A DNA stretch of 64,000 nt from Gorsachius magnificus (lineage: Eukaryota > Chordata > Aves > Pelecaniformes > Ardeidae), in NCBI GenBank assembly GCA_034008185.1, contig CM067084.1:12543385-12607384 (forward strand), written 5' to 3'. The stretch's first letter is position 1. Each line of letters starts with the position of its first letter. The notes beneath the pieces are model-generated. The model ran no database searches. It worked only from the letters and a program-made list of their open reading frames with translations, and was not told where the DNA came from. Positions 1 to 14,043 of this stretch are shown here, one piece after another. The translations under genes and the position numbers were made by a program.

Positions 1-2575
1 TTTAAAACGCTGCTTTTCACAATTTCAGTACTGCTCATCTAGTCTTAATGTATCTCATTATCTGGAAAAAGTTTAAGCAAAATTTTTATCTTTGAGCTGC
101 AAGCTGAAACAAAATAAATATTGACAAGTTTAACTAGAAGATTTGAGCTAAAACTTTCCTAGCCGGTGCTCACAAAAAAAGTTGTTCTAGAGTTTTCTTT
201 TATCATTTTTGGCTCTAAATCATGAAAGCATGAAAACACACTAAGATATCATTGATTTCATTTTAAAAACAAAGGCTGCAGCACTTGAAGTAATTTCCTC
301 ATTTTAATCAGCCTTCTAATTCAATAAAACCAAATAAGTTTTGAAGATGGGTTTCTTTAACATAGATAATTGGAATTTTTAATTTTTAAGCAACTTTTTA
401 ATTTACTTCTGAATGAAACCGAAATATTTCTCACAATGCACCTTTTAAATTTCTAACCAGGCGAATATATTAAAACAGAAGAAAAATCACTAATCACTAC
501 TATTAATTACACGAACATTAAAAACAAGAAAACTGGTAGAGAAATACTTTTGTTTAGTAATCAGATTGCTGTTTGATGCAGAACTGTTATAAATTATAGA
601 GGCAGTGTGGCAGAGAAATTGCACTCTAAAGGTTACAAATATAAACAGGTAGGTAGATGGAAACACTGTCAATATTATACCCTGATACAAAAAGATGTTT
701 AACAAAAATTAAGAATACAACAGGTTAACATTTTTAAAGGATTTTTTAATATCTGCAAACAAAAAGTAGAATGTAAATGAAATAACCTGAGGCTGTGATA
801 TTTTTAAACTAGCACTTTCATTAGTCTCATTGTCACTTTAGATTTTTTTTTTTTTCCCTCGGATTAGTAATAGATAGTTTAACTGTTACCTTTCCTTTCT
901 TTCATTTTACAGGCACAGAGTTATGCTTCAGTAAGCCTAATGACTGAAGGTTATATTTTGCATGTGTGGTCCTTCTGGTTTCTTTTTATGTTAGCCTGGG
1001 GGTACGTGTGTGTGTTTCATTATTTCTTTAAAACATCAAGACATTGCAAACAAGTCTAGAAAAGCTCATAAAAGTTGAAGGACAGGTTAACATTGTTTCT
1101 ACTCAGCTTTTCAAGGATCTTAAGCTATGTAAGTTACACAACAAATACTTAACATAAAAGAACTCCTCTATCATTATACACATTCCAAATTAACAGATGT
1201 CCCTTAATCATAGGAGAAGTCCAATAAAGTATTTTGTTATTTAATACCTCAGAAGATAATGAAATTCAGCAGCCCATAGGTCTAGTGAAGGCATGTTAAG
1301 AAAGCATATGCATACTTGTCAGAAATTGCTACTCAACATATTGGCCATACTGGAGCTTATAAAAAGCAGTATTTATTTGAGTTTTTGTATATAGTTTACT
1401 TCCCTGCAAAAGTGACTTCAGTTATACCTCCTAAACTTTTTGAAAAGGAGTACATTTGTGTAAACCAAAATACTTCCAACTGAAAAGACATTTCTTCTTA
1501 AATTACGTTTGAATTTTCATGGGGTTTTCTCTCTGAAAGTTTGCGTTGTAAATGGTTATGCTATCCACTCCCACTACCTACCTAGCTTCAGACAGACATC
1601 TACTTCTGAGATTATTTGAAATTCCTTTAAAAAATTATGTTCAGAGAAGAAAAACAAAACCCAAACCACACACAGCTTTAAAGAACAGAAACTTCAAGTC
1701 CTCTTTGCTTAATGCAATTTCAGCACTGTACCTCTTGACAATCTAGGCAAATTCTCTCACTATAGTGAGACCAAAACTGACTATCTCAGCCTCTCATTCT
1801 GTGAAAGTAGTATTTACCTTTAAGCATGAGATTAGCCTCAATAAAATGAGCAGGTACTCCCTCAATGTTAAGAGTGTGCTTCAGTGTTCTTGTCAAATGC
1901 ATAGACTTTTGACTAGTTTAGAGCCTTATTCCCACCACCATGTGAGGGAAACTCCCTGGTCCCACTCAGGTCAACGTAGGTTTTACCATCAACTTCAGCA
2001 GATTGGAACATCACCCTAGGGTGATTTAGCCTTTATGCTAAAGTTGTTCAAAGCCACCTAAGTGATTTAAAACTAATGGAAAATCGAGCATTCCAAATGC
2101 TTAGGCAGCTTTTGAAATTCCAGACACATGTCTAAGTGATAACCAAAGTAAAATTATTCTCAGAAGTTTCATAGCAACTTTTAAGCAATAAAGCACATAA
2201 TGGGTATAAGTTACATACAAGTACAAAGCAAAGAAACATTTCTGATAGATGTTAAACCACAACAGATACAAATGCATTTTATTAAATAATTCTTCTACCC
2301 AATAGTATCCAATCTTCAAATTGTAATACTGGAACCCTGCATTTTCTACCTAAAAAGGTCTGTGATTGACCTGACAGGAAATAATAATCCACTGGAAAAC
2401 AGCACAGTCAGAGAATACTTCTAGGAAGCAGATTTACTTAGAACTGGCTCAGTGCTAGTGCAATCACACAGGGCCTTTTTGGCATGTGTATTGTGATGTT
2501 GCAAGCACTTATAAAAAAAAAGTGTTTTGTAAGCTGGTTTTAGTTTTACATAGTTAAGCAGAGTACAGAAGTTAC
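1..2575. other. AT-rich non-coding stretch, nothing recognised
   Basis: No open frame here has coding character; the longest are about 60-85 codons, as expected by chance in AT-rich DNA. I see short T and A runs (for example near 845-857) but no repeat family I recognise with confidence. It may be intron or intergenic sequence. Confidence 0.6.
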
Positions 2576-2976
2576 CATAGAATCATTTGGTTGGAAAAGA
2601 CCTTTAAGATCGAGTCCAACTGTACCTGTCCACTACTAAACCATGTCTCTAAGCACCTCATCTACCCATCTTTTAAATACCTTCAGGGATGGAGACTCAA
2701 CCACTTCCCTGGGCAGCCCATTCCAATGCCTGACAACCCTTTCAGTGAAGAAAATTTTTTCCTAATGTCCAATCTAGACCTCCCCTGGCAAACTTGAGGC
2801 CATTTCCTCTTGTCCTAAAGGACAAGCCTTCTTCCCCAAGCCTGTAGTGTTGCATGGGGTTGTTGTGACCCAAGTGCAGAACCCGGAACTTGGCCTCGTT
2901 GAACCTCATACAATTGACTGCAGCCCATTGATCCAGCCTGTCCAGGTCCCTCTGTAGAGCCTTCCTATTAGACAAA
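2576..2976 (-). mobile_element. CR1 LINE, 5'-truncated and internally deleted
   Basis: Read on the minus strand, the segment ends in a typical CR1 3' end: a line about the number of clustered residues in a 'ggcattggaatgggctgccc' context, then the terminal TGATTCTATGG. Its upstream part (minus, 2,975 to about 2,830) translates as the ORF2 region just beyond the reverse transcriptase core, with [11 protein letters not shown] and [11 protein letters not shown], a known CR1 signature. Between the two parts (around 2,810-2,830) the usual ORF2 C-terminus and proximal 3' UTR are missing, so it is a 5'-truncated copy with an internal deletion. It is inactive. The family call is from recognised motifs; subfamily not determined. 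Confidence 0.85.
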
Positions 2977-5900
2977 TAACAAAGAACTAGAGTTTCAGGC
3001 TTTTACATAGGTCTAAACCCATATGTTAACTCAGCTTCATACGTGAAGTACTCCATATCAGGAAGTCCCACAGATAAAGAAAGAGTATTTTAAAGCACGA
3101 TGAAAAGAAGCTTGAACCCAAAACATACAAGTGTCTTGATAGAGTTGAAGTGATCCATTCTTCCTTCATTTAAAGGTTTAACAGTAAACGTGGATTTCTG
3201 CATTGAAAGATTTTAAAAGAAAGAAATATAGTTTGTTAACCCTGCCAAACAACTAACGTACTGGATGTTTCACAGGCAGCAGTGGAAAAGCTTGAATTTA
3301 TAAGCGTGTTGATATACGATTTACACCAGCTTCAAAGGCATGTATTTCACATGTTAAAAGTTGCCTTGATTGAGATAGTTTTGAAGGAAATAAGGAACAC
3401 CTCATTTCTGACTTTTACTCCACTGAAAATAACCCTCACAAAATGTGGAATTTAAAAAACATACAGAAAAATTATCTACATATTGTAATATATTATTCCT
3501 TATTCAATGGAAATCTCATTTTCCTCTATTGATTTCTGCATTTCAGACAGGAAAGTATGCATACTTAAACTGTAATTATTTTTACATGAGTAGTTACAGA
3601 TAGCACAAACATCTAAAAGCCATCTCAGTAGTTTGCTTAAGTTTGATTGAATTCTTCTTTGTTCAGTTAAGTAGTCTCAAAATTTATTTGGGAAGCCATC
3701 AGTTACATAAAAGCCTTAATTTTTTTCTTTTTTAAGTCTAACACCATCACAGAAAAATCTTGACAGCAGAACCTACAGTTGCTAATCCTAAAGAAAATTG
3801 ACTTCACTATTTTATGTATGACCACATACAATTTGGATTCATTTTACTAGTTATGTTCTCTTAAGTGGAGATATCTCATCACTGCATTAGAATACAAGTT
3901 AAATGGTAAAAGACAAAAGAATCTAGATAATTAGTACACATAACGTTCTGAAAAAGAGCACTTCATTTAAAAAAAGATGAATGAAACTTAATGAACTTTA
4001 ACTACAATCTATGCTAAAGTAGAAGGACCCATCCAAGTGGCAGGGTTGTATACGTAATATGTTACACCACCACATTGATTTATTCTAAGGCAGAACTCGA
4101 ACTTCAGTATATCTATAGTGTTAAGTATTTGACTCTTATATGCTTAAGTCTTAAATGTCCAACTAGTGAAATGTTCCCATACAGGACATTTAGTAATCTG
4201 AAGACCAGTCTTACAGAAAATAAAGACCAGCAGGAACAATCTCTTGACAGAATGTTCAAATAAACGGGCAAAAAATAAGTTAAAAGATTCAGTTTTAACA
4301 AAAATATTCAGACTCTCTCTCCAGTTTCCCGTTATTTTGAAGTTCAGTAAGACTTAATTTTAACAACAGTCAGAACAGCAAAAGAATCTCAGGTTACTTT
4401 ACCAATAAGATCTGATAGTGGTAACCATATTGAGGAACTTGAGACAGTAACAGAAGTTGCCAACTTGTTCCCCTCTTCTAGGCATATATCCTTCCTGTAT
4501 GTGCAGTTACTAAGAAGTCACATCTGTAAAATGAAGTCTTTTTAAGTGTTGTAGCCCCAAATCATCTGACTGCTCTGTTCAATGGACACCACTTCCCACG
4601 ATATCAGAGATCTGATATTCTTTACAAAAAGAGATAAACTGTTGAAAAACCAGTTACTTCATTGGTACAAAGACCTCCAATAAAAAAAAAAAAATGGTAT
4701 TAAGACACTGTCAGAGACAGCAATAAAAATACTGAAAAAAACACACGAGGATCTACAATGCCAGGGGTATGTTCTATCCCCCTTCAACTACAAGGGCAAA
4801 ACTGCACTTGAAATTAAGAAAGGCTTAGCAAAGGTTTAAAGACAAAGGAGAAAAACAGCTGTGGTGTCTGGAATGTAGCCAGAGCAGCTAGAGCACCTCA
4901 AATCTTTAAAGACCTGACTACATAACACAGAATTCAACCATTAGTTAACAGGAGATGCATCTTAATTGAACGTTGGACCTCTGCCATCATATTTATGTCA
5001 AAAGCTGAATTAGACACCAGACTTATGAAGGAATAATCATAAGACAAAATGAGAAAGTGTGCCTTAGCAGTAGTAATTAATTCGGGTAGTGCAGAACACG
5101 AGGCAGAGCACTGGCTGGCTAACACGGAACAGGTGCACATTTTGCCACCTGTGGCAGTGAGTGCTAGATCTTATTATAAAGCAGTACTCTGTGGATATTT
5201 TTAAGGAGGAAAAAAAGAATATAGCAACCCCAAACCTAATAATTTGGCACAGTTCTGTCTCACTGGCACTTTCCAGTCACAAGAGACCAGCAATAGAGAA
5301 GCAGGTTATTTCAGGTCAACAGTAAAGTATAATAGAGCAATCTGCAAAAATCTTGCTACTGATTTCTTACTTTGACCACTAAATTTAGTTATTTATCAAA
5401 AAGCTACACAAAAGCATATCTATCCTCTAAATTAATTCCAGTAAGTATTACCTTTACATTTATAATGCCCTCCGAGTCAAAACTAGGACGTACTCAGAAC
5501 TGAAACATACTTCACAGTTCTCCATGTTGACATTTTGCTATCTTTCTCCCTTCTTGTATAGGCTCTTTAGAACAGCGATTAGTAGTTCTTTTAATTCTGT
5601 CTCTCTATTACAACAGGAATTGCAGCTTTTTCACCATTCAATTCAGATAGACTACTTACTTGTTTCCAAAACAACCCCTCAAAACTTCCTGTCTTGAACT
5701 TAAACCAGAAACCCAGGAAATTCATGGGCTGTACTGACTGAAACTCTAGAAGGTTTAAAATTAGATGGGTGTAAAGTCAGGGAAGATACCAAAGATATTT
5801 TACAAGTTTAACTAAATATTTTAACCACTTAGATTACAAAAAATTCTGGCTTCATGAGAGTTATCTGGCCCTTGGTTTTTGGGAACTTGCTCTGTGGGAT

Positions 5901-8900
5901 TCTATCCCAGTTCAGAAGTAGAAACAAACCAGAAATAAAAAGAGGAAACAACTTTATTATTATTATTAGAGATAACTGTTTGAAAAAAATTTAAAGGACT
6001 CCTAGAATTTCTACAGAAATCTATAATTCTTAATCAATTTACATAATAGTTATACATAATATCCTTTCAAGATTTTCCAGTTCTGACAGCCAAGCAGCCA
6101 GCTAGTAAACAGCAGGCAAGTACAAGAGAAGCGATCTTGAAATAGGCATAAGGAATGGTAGATCACCACAACTAGCAGTGAGAATTGGTCCTGTAAAAAT
6201 ATATACTTTTACTCTCATTCTCATAGAGCCTAATAAATTCAAAGCGTGAACTCCCACAGTATTCCTAGGTTTACCAAACACAAGGATGACACATTCTCAA
6301 ATGGGCAGTTTGAAGATGTTCAGTGTTCAATGCTACTATTTAGTTATTCTGAGAATAAAATATAGTATTCCATCATCCTTGAAACCTAGACTGGACATTT
6401 TATGCATACTACATACACATAGTTTAGAGGAATTTTGCTAGGAAAAATGTCAGACATTATCTGTATTACTACCTCTTATTTTTAGAGTTGTACTATTTTC
6501 AGTTTCCCCCTACCTCTTCAAAAGTTGTATTTAATCTTAACTACACATATACTTCCATTTTTTTCTCTCCCCCTCCCCATACTTCTCCTAGATTGAGGTA
6601 CCATACATTTGTCTATTATGCTATGCTCTCAGAACTCTACATCTAGTGCTAGAGCTGTCCTTCCATTTATTAATAACCATGAGAAAATCTGGCCCTTAGT
6701 CCACATTCAGAGGGTACTGCACCCAACTATACTTGTCTCATGAAGAAGTGGAAGAAAAAGGAACACAACTGAAACATTTCAGAGAAACGGACAAAATTAA
6801 AATAAGCTGTTTTACAATTCCAGGCATCATCTTCAAGCACAGTCAGCAATAAGCCTTTAGAAGGGCACATCAGAATTACAACGAACAATTTTAACAGATT
6901 TTGCTAGAGGCCAGTGCTATTAGCCGTTCATATTGAATGGCTGAAATCACAGCTGCAGTAGCAGCAGCAAGGTTGTGATCAAAATTAATAATGATGCACA
7001 TCTATTAATTATTGTCTTAAACATTGGAGTCAGTTATAATGGTTAGTTGCAGTGAAACACTAGCATAGCCACGTGCGTTATTTACATACATGCACAGTTA
7101 GTTATCACATACATATGCTTGGGCAGTCATTTGATGGACCTACAGAAGTGTATTGACTATGAGTGTTGAGTTAGGACACTAATCATTCCTTGTATATCTG
7201 TATACACATATTAGTTGTGCAAGATACCATAAAACTACATTACAGCAGGTTGCAATGAGCTTAATGACATCCAGACAAAAAAGGATCACAAGATGCATGA
7301 ATAAATAAATATGCAAAGAGCAAATAAATGAAATTACAAACCGCATCCTGAACAGCCCACCATCTAGACTCATAACATGGAAAACTCAAATTTGTGAGCA
7401 TTATTAGCTGTCATACTGAGAACAAAGAACAGCGAGGTTCTCTCAAACATCATTGCCTTCTCCCAATAAACTGATTGAGCTAGACACAGAACATTTAACA
7501 TGAAAAGACAAGACTATAGTAAGTGACCCTATCTTTCATAAAGGTAATTCAGTATTTTACAGAAGTGTGGATTCATACATTATTGTTCCTCCAAACAGAG
7601 GTGTATTAAAAGGTATAGAAAAAAACAGAACATTCAAGGGGTAGAATCTAACCTAGACCAAGGTCTGGGACTAAAATTCATCAAACACAACCTCTTAATA
7701 ACACACACTATAAAAATGTGTGATCTTAAAACCAGAGCAAAAGTGCTCCTCCTTCCCTCCCCTCCCCAGCCCTTCAGTGAAGAACTTTACCTGCAACACA
7801 CATAGGATTATAAGAAAACCCAAATTCAGTACTCCTATACATCAAATGTATTCCCCTTCTCCAAATATACTTCCTGTCATATACTTCAGTCTTTATTCTA
7901 AGGTTTACTTTCATTTAATTAGCAACCCTTTAAAGTTCTGTTGCTTACTTTAACTTGCAAACTCTACAGACACCTCCAAAATAGATTTTGAGAGGCAGCA
8001 TTTCTAGCATGCTTGAGCAAGTGCTAGGTATGTCCAATAATATTTGTACACATAAATGTGGATCTTGTTCATAGGTTTGCCAAGATTCCAGTAGTAGCAT
8101 GTAACCCCTGTAAGAATACAGATGTGATCTAAACCATAGAGGTTTCGGATACTATTCCAGAATTCTCAAAGAGAAAAAAAGTATTCTTAGTTGCCTGCCC
8201 TTGCTACAAAAGCTACTCTGTCAGCCAACTTTAAAAATATATATACCAGACACTTTCAAAGTAGAGATAACATAAGCCAAATACTCACTGATCATCAGGA
8301 TGAAAAGCATATTCTTTGCATTGCTTTAAGGTAACTTTAAAAATTTCATACCATGGAAATATAGTCCCAAAACAAGCTCGTTACAGGGTTATCAGCTTCC
8401 CAGGTTTACTAATGCATTTAGGGCCTGTACTGAGTAACATCAATGGAAATTGGAATGGAGGAAGTCTGAGCATTTCACATGCAGACACTCAGTAATTTGC
8501 AGGAATTCAGTCTCAGGCTTATGGAAACATTCTTCTAGTATCATGTAATCCTACCTATTCACATAGTGAAACAAGTCTAATACACAAAGAATATATCCAG
8601 ATCTTCCATTTACCTTTACAACAAACAGAAGAGAATAAAAAATATTTTTTTCTTTTCAAATAAATTACTAATCTCACAATCCCACCCCATACACCAAATC
8701 CCATCAGAAGCATGAACTGGCAAATAGTTCAGATCTACTCAACACCAGCTGATTCAGGACAAAGATTAAGCATCCTTCCTATAACTGTTCCATAGATTAC
8801 ATCTTTCATATACAGTTTGAAAGCTGCAGAAAATTGAAGAAAGCACAATACCTAGAACCCGAAGAAATTATAAAATTATAATTTTTTGTTTTCACAGTAG

Positions 8901-10439
8901 TAATTTCTAAGCGTTTCCCATAAAATAAACTTGCCTAAGATTAGTGAAAACAAAATCATTTTCTTGGAAAAACCACTCTCAAAAAAGAATCCAAGCGCTC
9001 CAAGCAGTCTAGAGCTTACATTCATCTGCTAACATATTACACCAAAGCACAACATTTTCTATCCTGAGACAATGTTTTAAACAAAAAATTACTGCAATCT
9101 TTGCTTACACCAGTGATTTGATGATGAAACAGCATAGAAGTATCCTGCAGAATTCTGTCCATGCTGTGTCAATGAAAACAGGAGGAAAGCTACCACTAGA
9201 CACACAACTCTTCCAAACGAGGCATGGATCTCATCCTCTCAGAATTTTGAAGCTACTTAGGAATTAAAATACTATGGCAGCATTTAATCTTCTGTCCATC
9301 AAATAAATTAATTCATGGTGAAATGGAAATGTTTTGCTTGCACTTTTGCTGATAATTCATGCTGTTATATTGGGTTTTTTTAAAAATCCAGATTCTGACC
9401 AAATAAGTACCAATACTTTCCCAACAGGAACCTAGATTAATCAATGTACAAAGTAGTATCAAGTACTTCTGCAGGGGGATACACAGAACAAAGCCAGAGG
9501 GTAAGGGAAAAGATCCGTGTATGTCCTTTAGCAACAAACATTCATGGTCACTAAGTGTAAGTTAGAACCCTTACACATTTATAGTTTCATGTGAATAAAT
9601 CCTTTAAGCAACCTCTTATGAAGCCCTTCCTGCATTATGACTATTTAAGCAAAAACTTGATGTTGGTCCAGTCACTGACTAGTAAAAAATACTGACCAAA
9701 ACAGGACAAACTGCCAATGTTCTGTATATGAATTGTGCTTTTGAGAGGGTGGGAGCAAGACAAGCAAGGAATTAAGGACAGGGGTTTTCTAGGTTTGTCT
9801 TGCCAGTCTCCTTAGTACTATGTGTCAAATAGTGTTGACTTTTCATGTTACAGACCTTACATGAAATTTACAGATATTTGATTATGAGAAGTTAAAGGGT
9901 TATTTATATTTCAAGAGAAGTTACTGTATACCTGTCTTACAGATACAAGGTCCCAAATACAAGCAGTATGTTTCAGTAGGCCAATGGGGAAAAGAAGAAT
10001 AAATATCAGTCTGTGCTGTGCTACACTGCAAATATGACAAAATCCAAATAAGAAGGCCCAGAAGTGTGTACCAATCCTACTTAGTCTTTATATTTGTAGT
10101 TTCTTACTGTGGAAGTAGACTTATTTCAGAAATATTCAGCTTGGCAGTCCAGAAGAATACAGAAAGGACCTACTTTTAAACATATTTTTAGAAATACCAT
10201 AGTTCTCCAAAAAGAAAGTCCACAGGATCTCATAACAAATATTCAATACCTATAAGCTAAGTAAAACAACAATAAAACTGGGCAATCCTAGAAGTGTCAT
10301 GTCAAAAAAAAAAAAAGAAAAAGAGAAAAAAGAAAGAGACAGACATTTCCTCTTGTGAATCACAGGGAATATAGTATATGTCACAGTTGTGGCTACTTGC
10401 AAACCAAGGCCACGTAAGTGTAGGACTGCAGACCAGTTC
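2977..10439. other. AT-rich non-coding stretch
   Basis: No convincing gene. The open frames (62-85 codons) show no domain or protein-like composition. It contains an ATT trinucleotide run near 5,951-5,967 and a purine-rich AAAG/AAGA tract at about 10,300-10,345. One short splice-flanked segment at 9,111-9,163 is listed separately. Confidence 0.5.
9111..9163 (-). other. Possible 53-bp internal exon (unrecognised)
   Basis: On the minus strand a good pyrimidine tract ending in CAG precedes this segment, and it is followed by GTGTAAGC, a usable donor. Two of its frames are open; one reads HGQNSAGYFYAVSSSNH. If spliced after the candidate at 13,702-13,826, the joined frame would be a different, hydrophobic one, so its reading is ambiguous. 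I do not recognise the product. Short splice-flanked segments of this kind occur by chance, so this is only a lead. Confidence 0.12.
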
Positions 10440-10965
10440 TTCTGGTTCTATGATTCTATTCTATGATTCTATAAAGGGACTCAAACATCTCCCCTATGAG
10501 GAAAGGCTGAGAGAGTTGGGCTTGTTCAGCCTGAAGAAGAGAAGACTGAGAGGGGACCTCATTAACACATACAAATATCTTAAGGGCGGAAATCATGAGG
10601 ACGGAACCAGTCTCTTTGCAGTGGTGTCCAGCAACAGAACAAGGGGCAATGGGTACAAACTGAAACGTAAGAGGTTTCAGTTGAACATGAGGAGGAACTT
10701 GGAACCAGTCTCTTTGCAGTGGTGTCCAGCAACAGAACAAGGGGCAATGGGTACAAACTGAGGAGGAACTTCTTTACTCTGAAGGTGATGGAGCACTGGA
10801 ACAGGCTGCCCAGGGGGGCTGTGGAGTCTCCTTCTCTGGAGCTATTCAAAGCCCGCCTGGATGAAGTCCTGTGTAACATACTCTAGGAGAACCTGCTTTA
10901 GCAGGAGGGTTGGACTAGATGATCTCCCGAGGTCCCTTCCAACCCTTGCGATTCTGTGATTCTTC
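10440..10965 (+). mobile_element. CR1 LINE 3' portion with internal duplication
   Basis: The left part translates as the C-terminus of CR1 ORF2 ([20 protein letters not shown], then [14 protein letters not shown]), and the right part is the CR1 3' UTR ending in GATTCTGTGATTCTT at about 10,950-10,965. A block of about 60 bp beginning GGAACCAGTCTCTTTGCAG occurs at 10,603 and again at 10,701, an offset of 98 bp. The second copy lacks about 36 bp present in the first, so the structure is a duplication with a deletion. Just 5' of the ORF2 part, 10,440-10,472 is an ATTCTATG-type repeat normally found at CR1 3' ends. The copy is 5'-truncated and inactive. Confidence 0.9.
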
Positions 10966-13701
10966 ATAGACCTTAGTATCAACCAAAGCTAGTTTTTCCT
11001 ACAAAAGTCAACGTTTAATTTTCTCTTTCATCTCCACATCTAAAGTTTAATGCAAGTAAGTAAAAACACAAAGGGTTTTTAACAGACAAACTTGACAACA
11101 AGTTTAGTTAAGCAACAGTTTTGCCTGGCCTACAGAACTTAGTAATTTTCTAACAGCATGCAAAGTGGGAACCAACATTGGTTTAGACTTAAATCCAAGC
11201 TTACTGGCAGTCCAAAGGGAGCTATAAATACATTGCACAATGAGCTGTAATTCAAGGATCAATAGGCAATACTTCGAGTTTATTACTTTCTATACTAGTA
11301 GGTTGGCACATTGGAAATCAACACGAGCAAAGAAACCAGGTATGATTAAAATACTTGTTCTCCATATCTGTTAGAAAAAGACCTTTTCATTGAAAAAAGA
11401 ACTAAGAACTTCTGTACAGAAAAGATAGCTGGTTTGCATTTAACCTGAAATTAAAACTTGGCATAAAGTCACCAGGCCCAAAATATATTTTGTTGAAGGA
11501 TTTTCACAGCATCCTTGTAACCATTTTGGATGCTATCTATGACAGAACTCAGAAGCTTTACTTTTACGAATGATAATTTTTATTTTTCCTCTCCCTCCAA
11601 ACCAAAAACCAGTTTTAAGTGTCCTGTGAGAGCAAACCTAGCTCTCTCAGGAAAGAACAGAAGTGAGGACTTTTGGGACTCTTATCTTGAGGTTTTTGGA
11701 GGCGGGGAGAGAATAAGACTGTAAATAAGTACTGGGATTTTAAAAAGTTTTTTGTATAATTCAGCTTCACATTGTTCCTCAGAGTATCAGCCAAGAAATA
11801 ATCATAAGAAAGAGTTCTAGTCCTGTGGAAACTAAATAGAAACCTGCCATTTTGTACATCAAAACAGGAATTTTTTAGGTTGACTTAACTACGCAGAAAG
11901 ACTGAAAGTACCACTCCAGTGTTTAGAGGTTGCTAAATTAGATTGGGGGGGTGGGGGCGGGGCAAACAAAGTTTTTTTACATGTTCCATAGGGGTTGCTT
12001 TATCATTCTAAAACCTGCAAATGCTTGGAAAACCCAAGATTTCTTGACAGCACACATACTGCCGCATCCTTGAAAGAAAAATTTGTGACTAGGAACCCGC
12101 CATCTCTGCAATCTCAGATTTATTTGGGATAAACCTGACAGTACCTCGGTGATTGTCTTCTAAAAAAAAAAAAAAAAGATGCTAAACAGATTTTAGGATT
12201 AAACTTGTGCTGTCAAAAATCTAACTAGCGACCACAAATAAAGCTCATTTTAAAGTCCAAAACAAGACCTAAAGTTTCACGTGCAACTCTGCTGTATTGA
12301 TGGTGCCATGTACTGGCTGTGGGGGGGAGGGCATTGCCTTTACTGCCTTTTCCTTGCCTTTGCCTGTCCCCTGGTGACAAAGGTTAATTTTCACAACCTA
12401 TTTCCTACAGTAGTCTTAACCACATCTTACAACCCTGTAAGTTAAACCATCACATTTCAACATTCCATTCTTAAAATTATACACAATTTTAATGGGACAG
12501 ACCAATCAAAGTATGACTATTATGCATGCAGATATTCTTAAAAGCATATCATAATAAATAAGAATATGCAAAAATATCAATAGCTAGCAATATCTTTCAA
12601 ATACCTGTTGTCTTGCATTTCTAAGTAGACAAATATTTTAGCTTCCTCTTACACTTCTCTTAAGGATTCTTAGGGCAACTTTTTCAATTTTTTTCTTCTC
12701 TGTTCTAAACATGTCCTCTCTCTACCACACAGTTCATGAAAAAGGCAATAACAGAAAACACTAAACAATAACATTAGGGAAGGTTTTCCTGAAATACAGC
12801 AAGGCTATTACTCCAGGAATTAGTTTCAGAGTTTTGTTGGTTTATTCCTACTAATAGAACAGGAGAAGTTAGGCCCCAGCAAGAATTCAGATACCTGGAT
12901 TTGAATTTAGTTTAGTCATGATTTCCCATGTTATACCTTCCCTGTTGAAAAGTTTTGCTTATAAAGAATGTCTTCCATTCACAAAGACTGAAAGTGGTTT
13001 TTGTTCAGCTGCAGCCTATTCAAAGGAGATATTACACCTCAGTTTTTCTTCATTTTCTGTTCTATAAACACCTATTAAAGCTCATAGACTGATTGTCCTT
13101 TGTATATGAAAGCAAAGAAGTGCAGTCAGCACACCTTCAATGCTTGTAAAAATAAGAAGTTTAAAGTGGTGGAGTGGTCCTCTATATAAAAATAAAATTA
13201 CTGCACAGCTAAAACACATGTTTATGGATAAGAGATAAGGTCTTGTGTAAGGGTATTTTGTTTTGACCCTAGATATGCCATAATTAGATTAAAAATGCAA
13301 TGGGAATTGAGACTACTAATGAGTACATCTTGTAAAATTTTGAAGCATCTCGGGAAACAAGCCATTGCTGGTTAGTTTTTTTGGTTGACATTCTTGTTGG
13401 TTTTATTTTTATGATTCACTAGCCAAGAAACAAGCATGCTGAAAAATTTGCTACAGAAATGTGAACCTGCTATTTTTTTTTTTTTTTCAAAACAGGCAAG
13501 TCACCCATAATTTTACATTGGACATATAATAATTTGTAGCAACTCAAAGGAAAAAGCAAGCTACCAGACGCCACACTACGGATTTTCACAATAGTAATAA
13601 GCTCACAACTGTCTGACTTTGGCAAGGACCTGTTAGAGAAATCAAGTGAAGTGCTATTGCCAGAAGTGACAGGAACTGGATTACTAGGGACAGTTTCTCA
13701 C

Positions 13702-13826
13702 CTATTGCCACTGACAGGTACAAATCTGAGGTATTAGCAATACTCATATGTGAGTCTGGCACTTCCCCGTCACTAGAGCTTCTTGGAGACACTGTTCCTC
13801 TCATCCATGGAAAGATCTTGATCAAG
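13702..13826 (-). other. Possible 125-bp internal exon (unrecognised)
   Basis: On the minus strand a T-rich tract with CTAAT-like branch sequences and TTTAG precedes the segment, and it ends ATAG|GTGAGAA, a strong donor. The open frame between has a serine-rich, non-repetitive composition (IFPWMRGTVSPRSSSDGE, then VPDSHMSIANTSDLY). An alternative acceptor, ATCAAG, would start the exon 10 bp later. The reading frame runs past the donor, so openness alone is not evidence. I recognise no family. It is one of the two most protein-like candidates in the window. Confidence 0.25.
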
Positions 13827-13950
13827 CTAAATATGATGCCATTAATTGGTATGAAAGCGAATTAGAGCAGAAAATTAGAACAAGAAATTCTCATCAGTCA
13901 TAGAGCATTAAACACTTTCTTTTAAAAGAAAGTTGATTCTCCACTGCAAA

Positions 13951-14043
13951 ACTAAAGTATCAATGTTAGCTCTAACCAAAAACTAAAGTATCAATGTTAG
14001 CTCTAACCAAAAACTAAAGTATCAATGTTAGCTCTAACCAAAA
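13951..14043. repeat. 31-bp tandem repeat, three copies
   Basis: A unit beginning ACTAAAGTATCAATGTTAGC and ending in CTCTAACCAAAA occurs three times with starts at 13,951, 13,982 and 14,013. The copies look identical, so the array is either young or recently homogenised. Confidence 0.95.

Noticed and set aside
5462..5495. Possible micro-exon on the minus strand before GTAATACTT
   Set aside because: No good acceptor in the open frame; stop codons in the alternatives.
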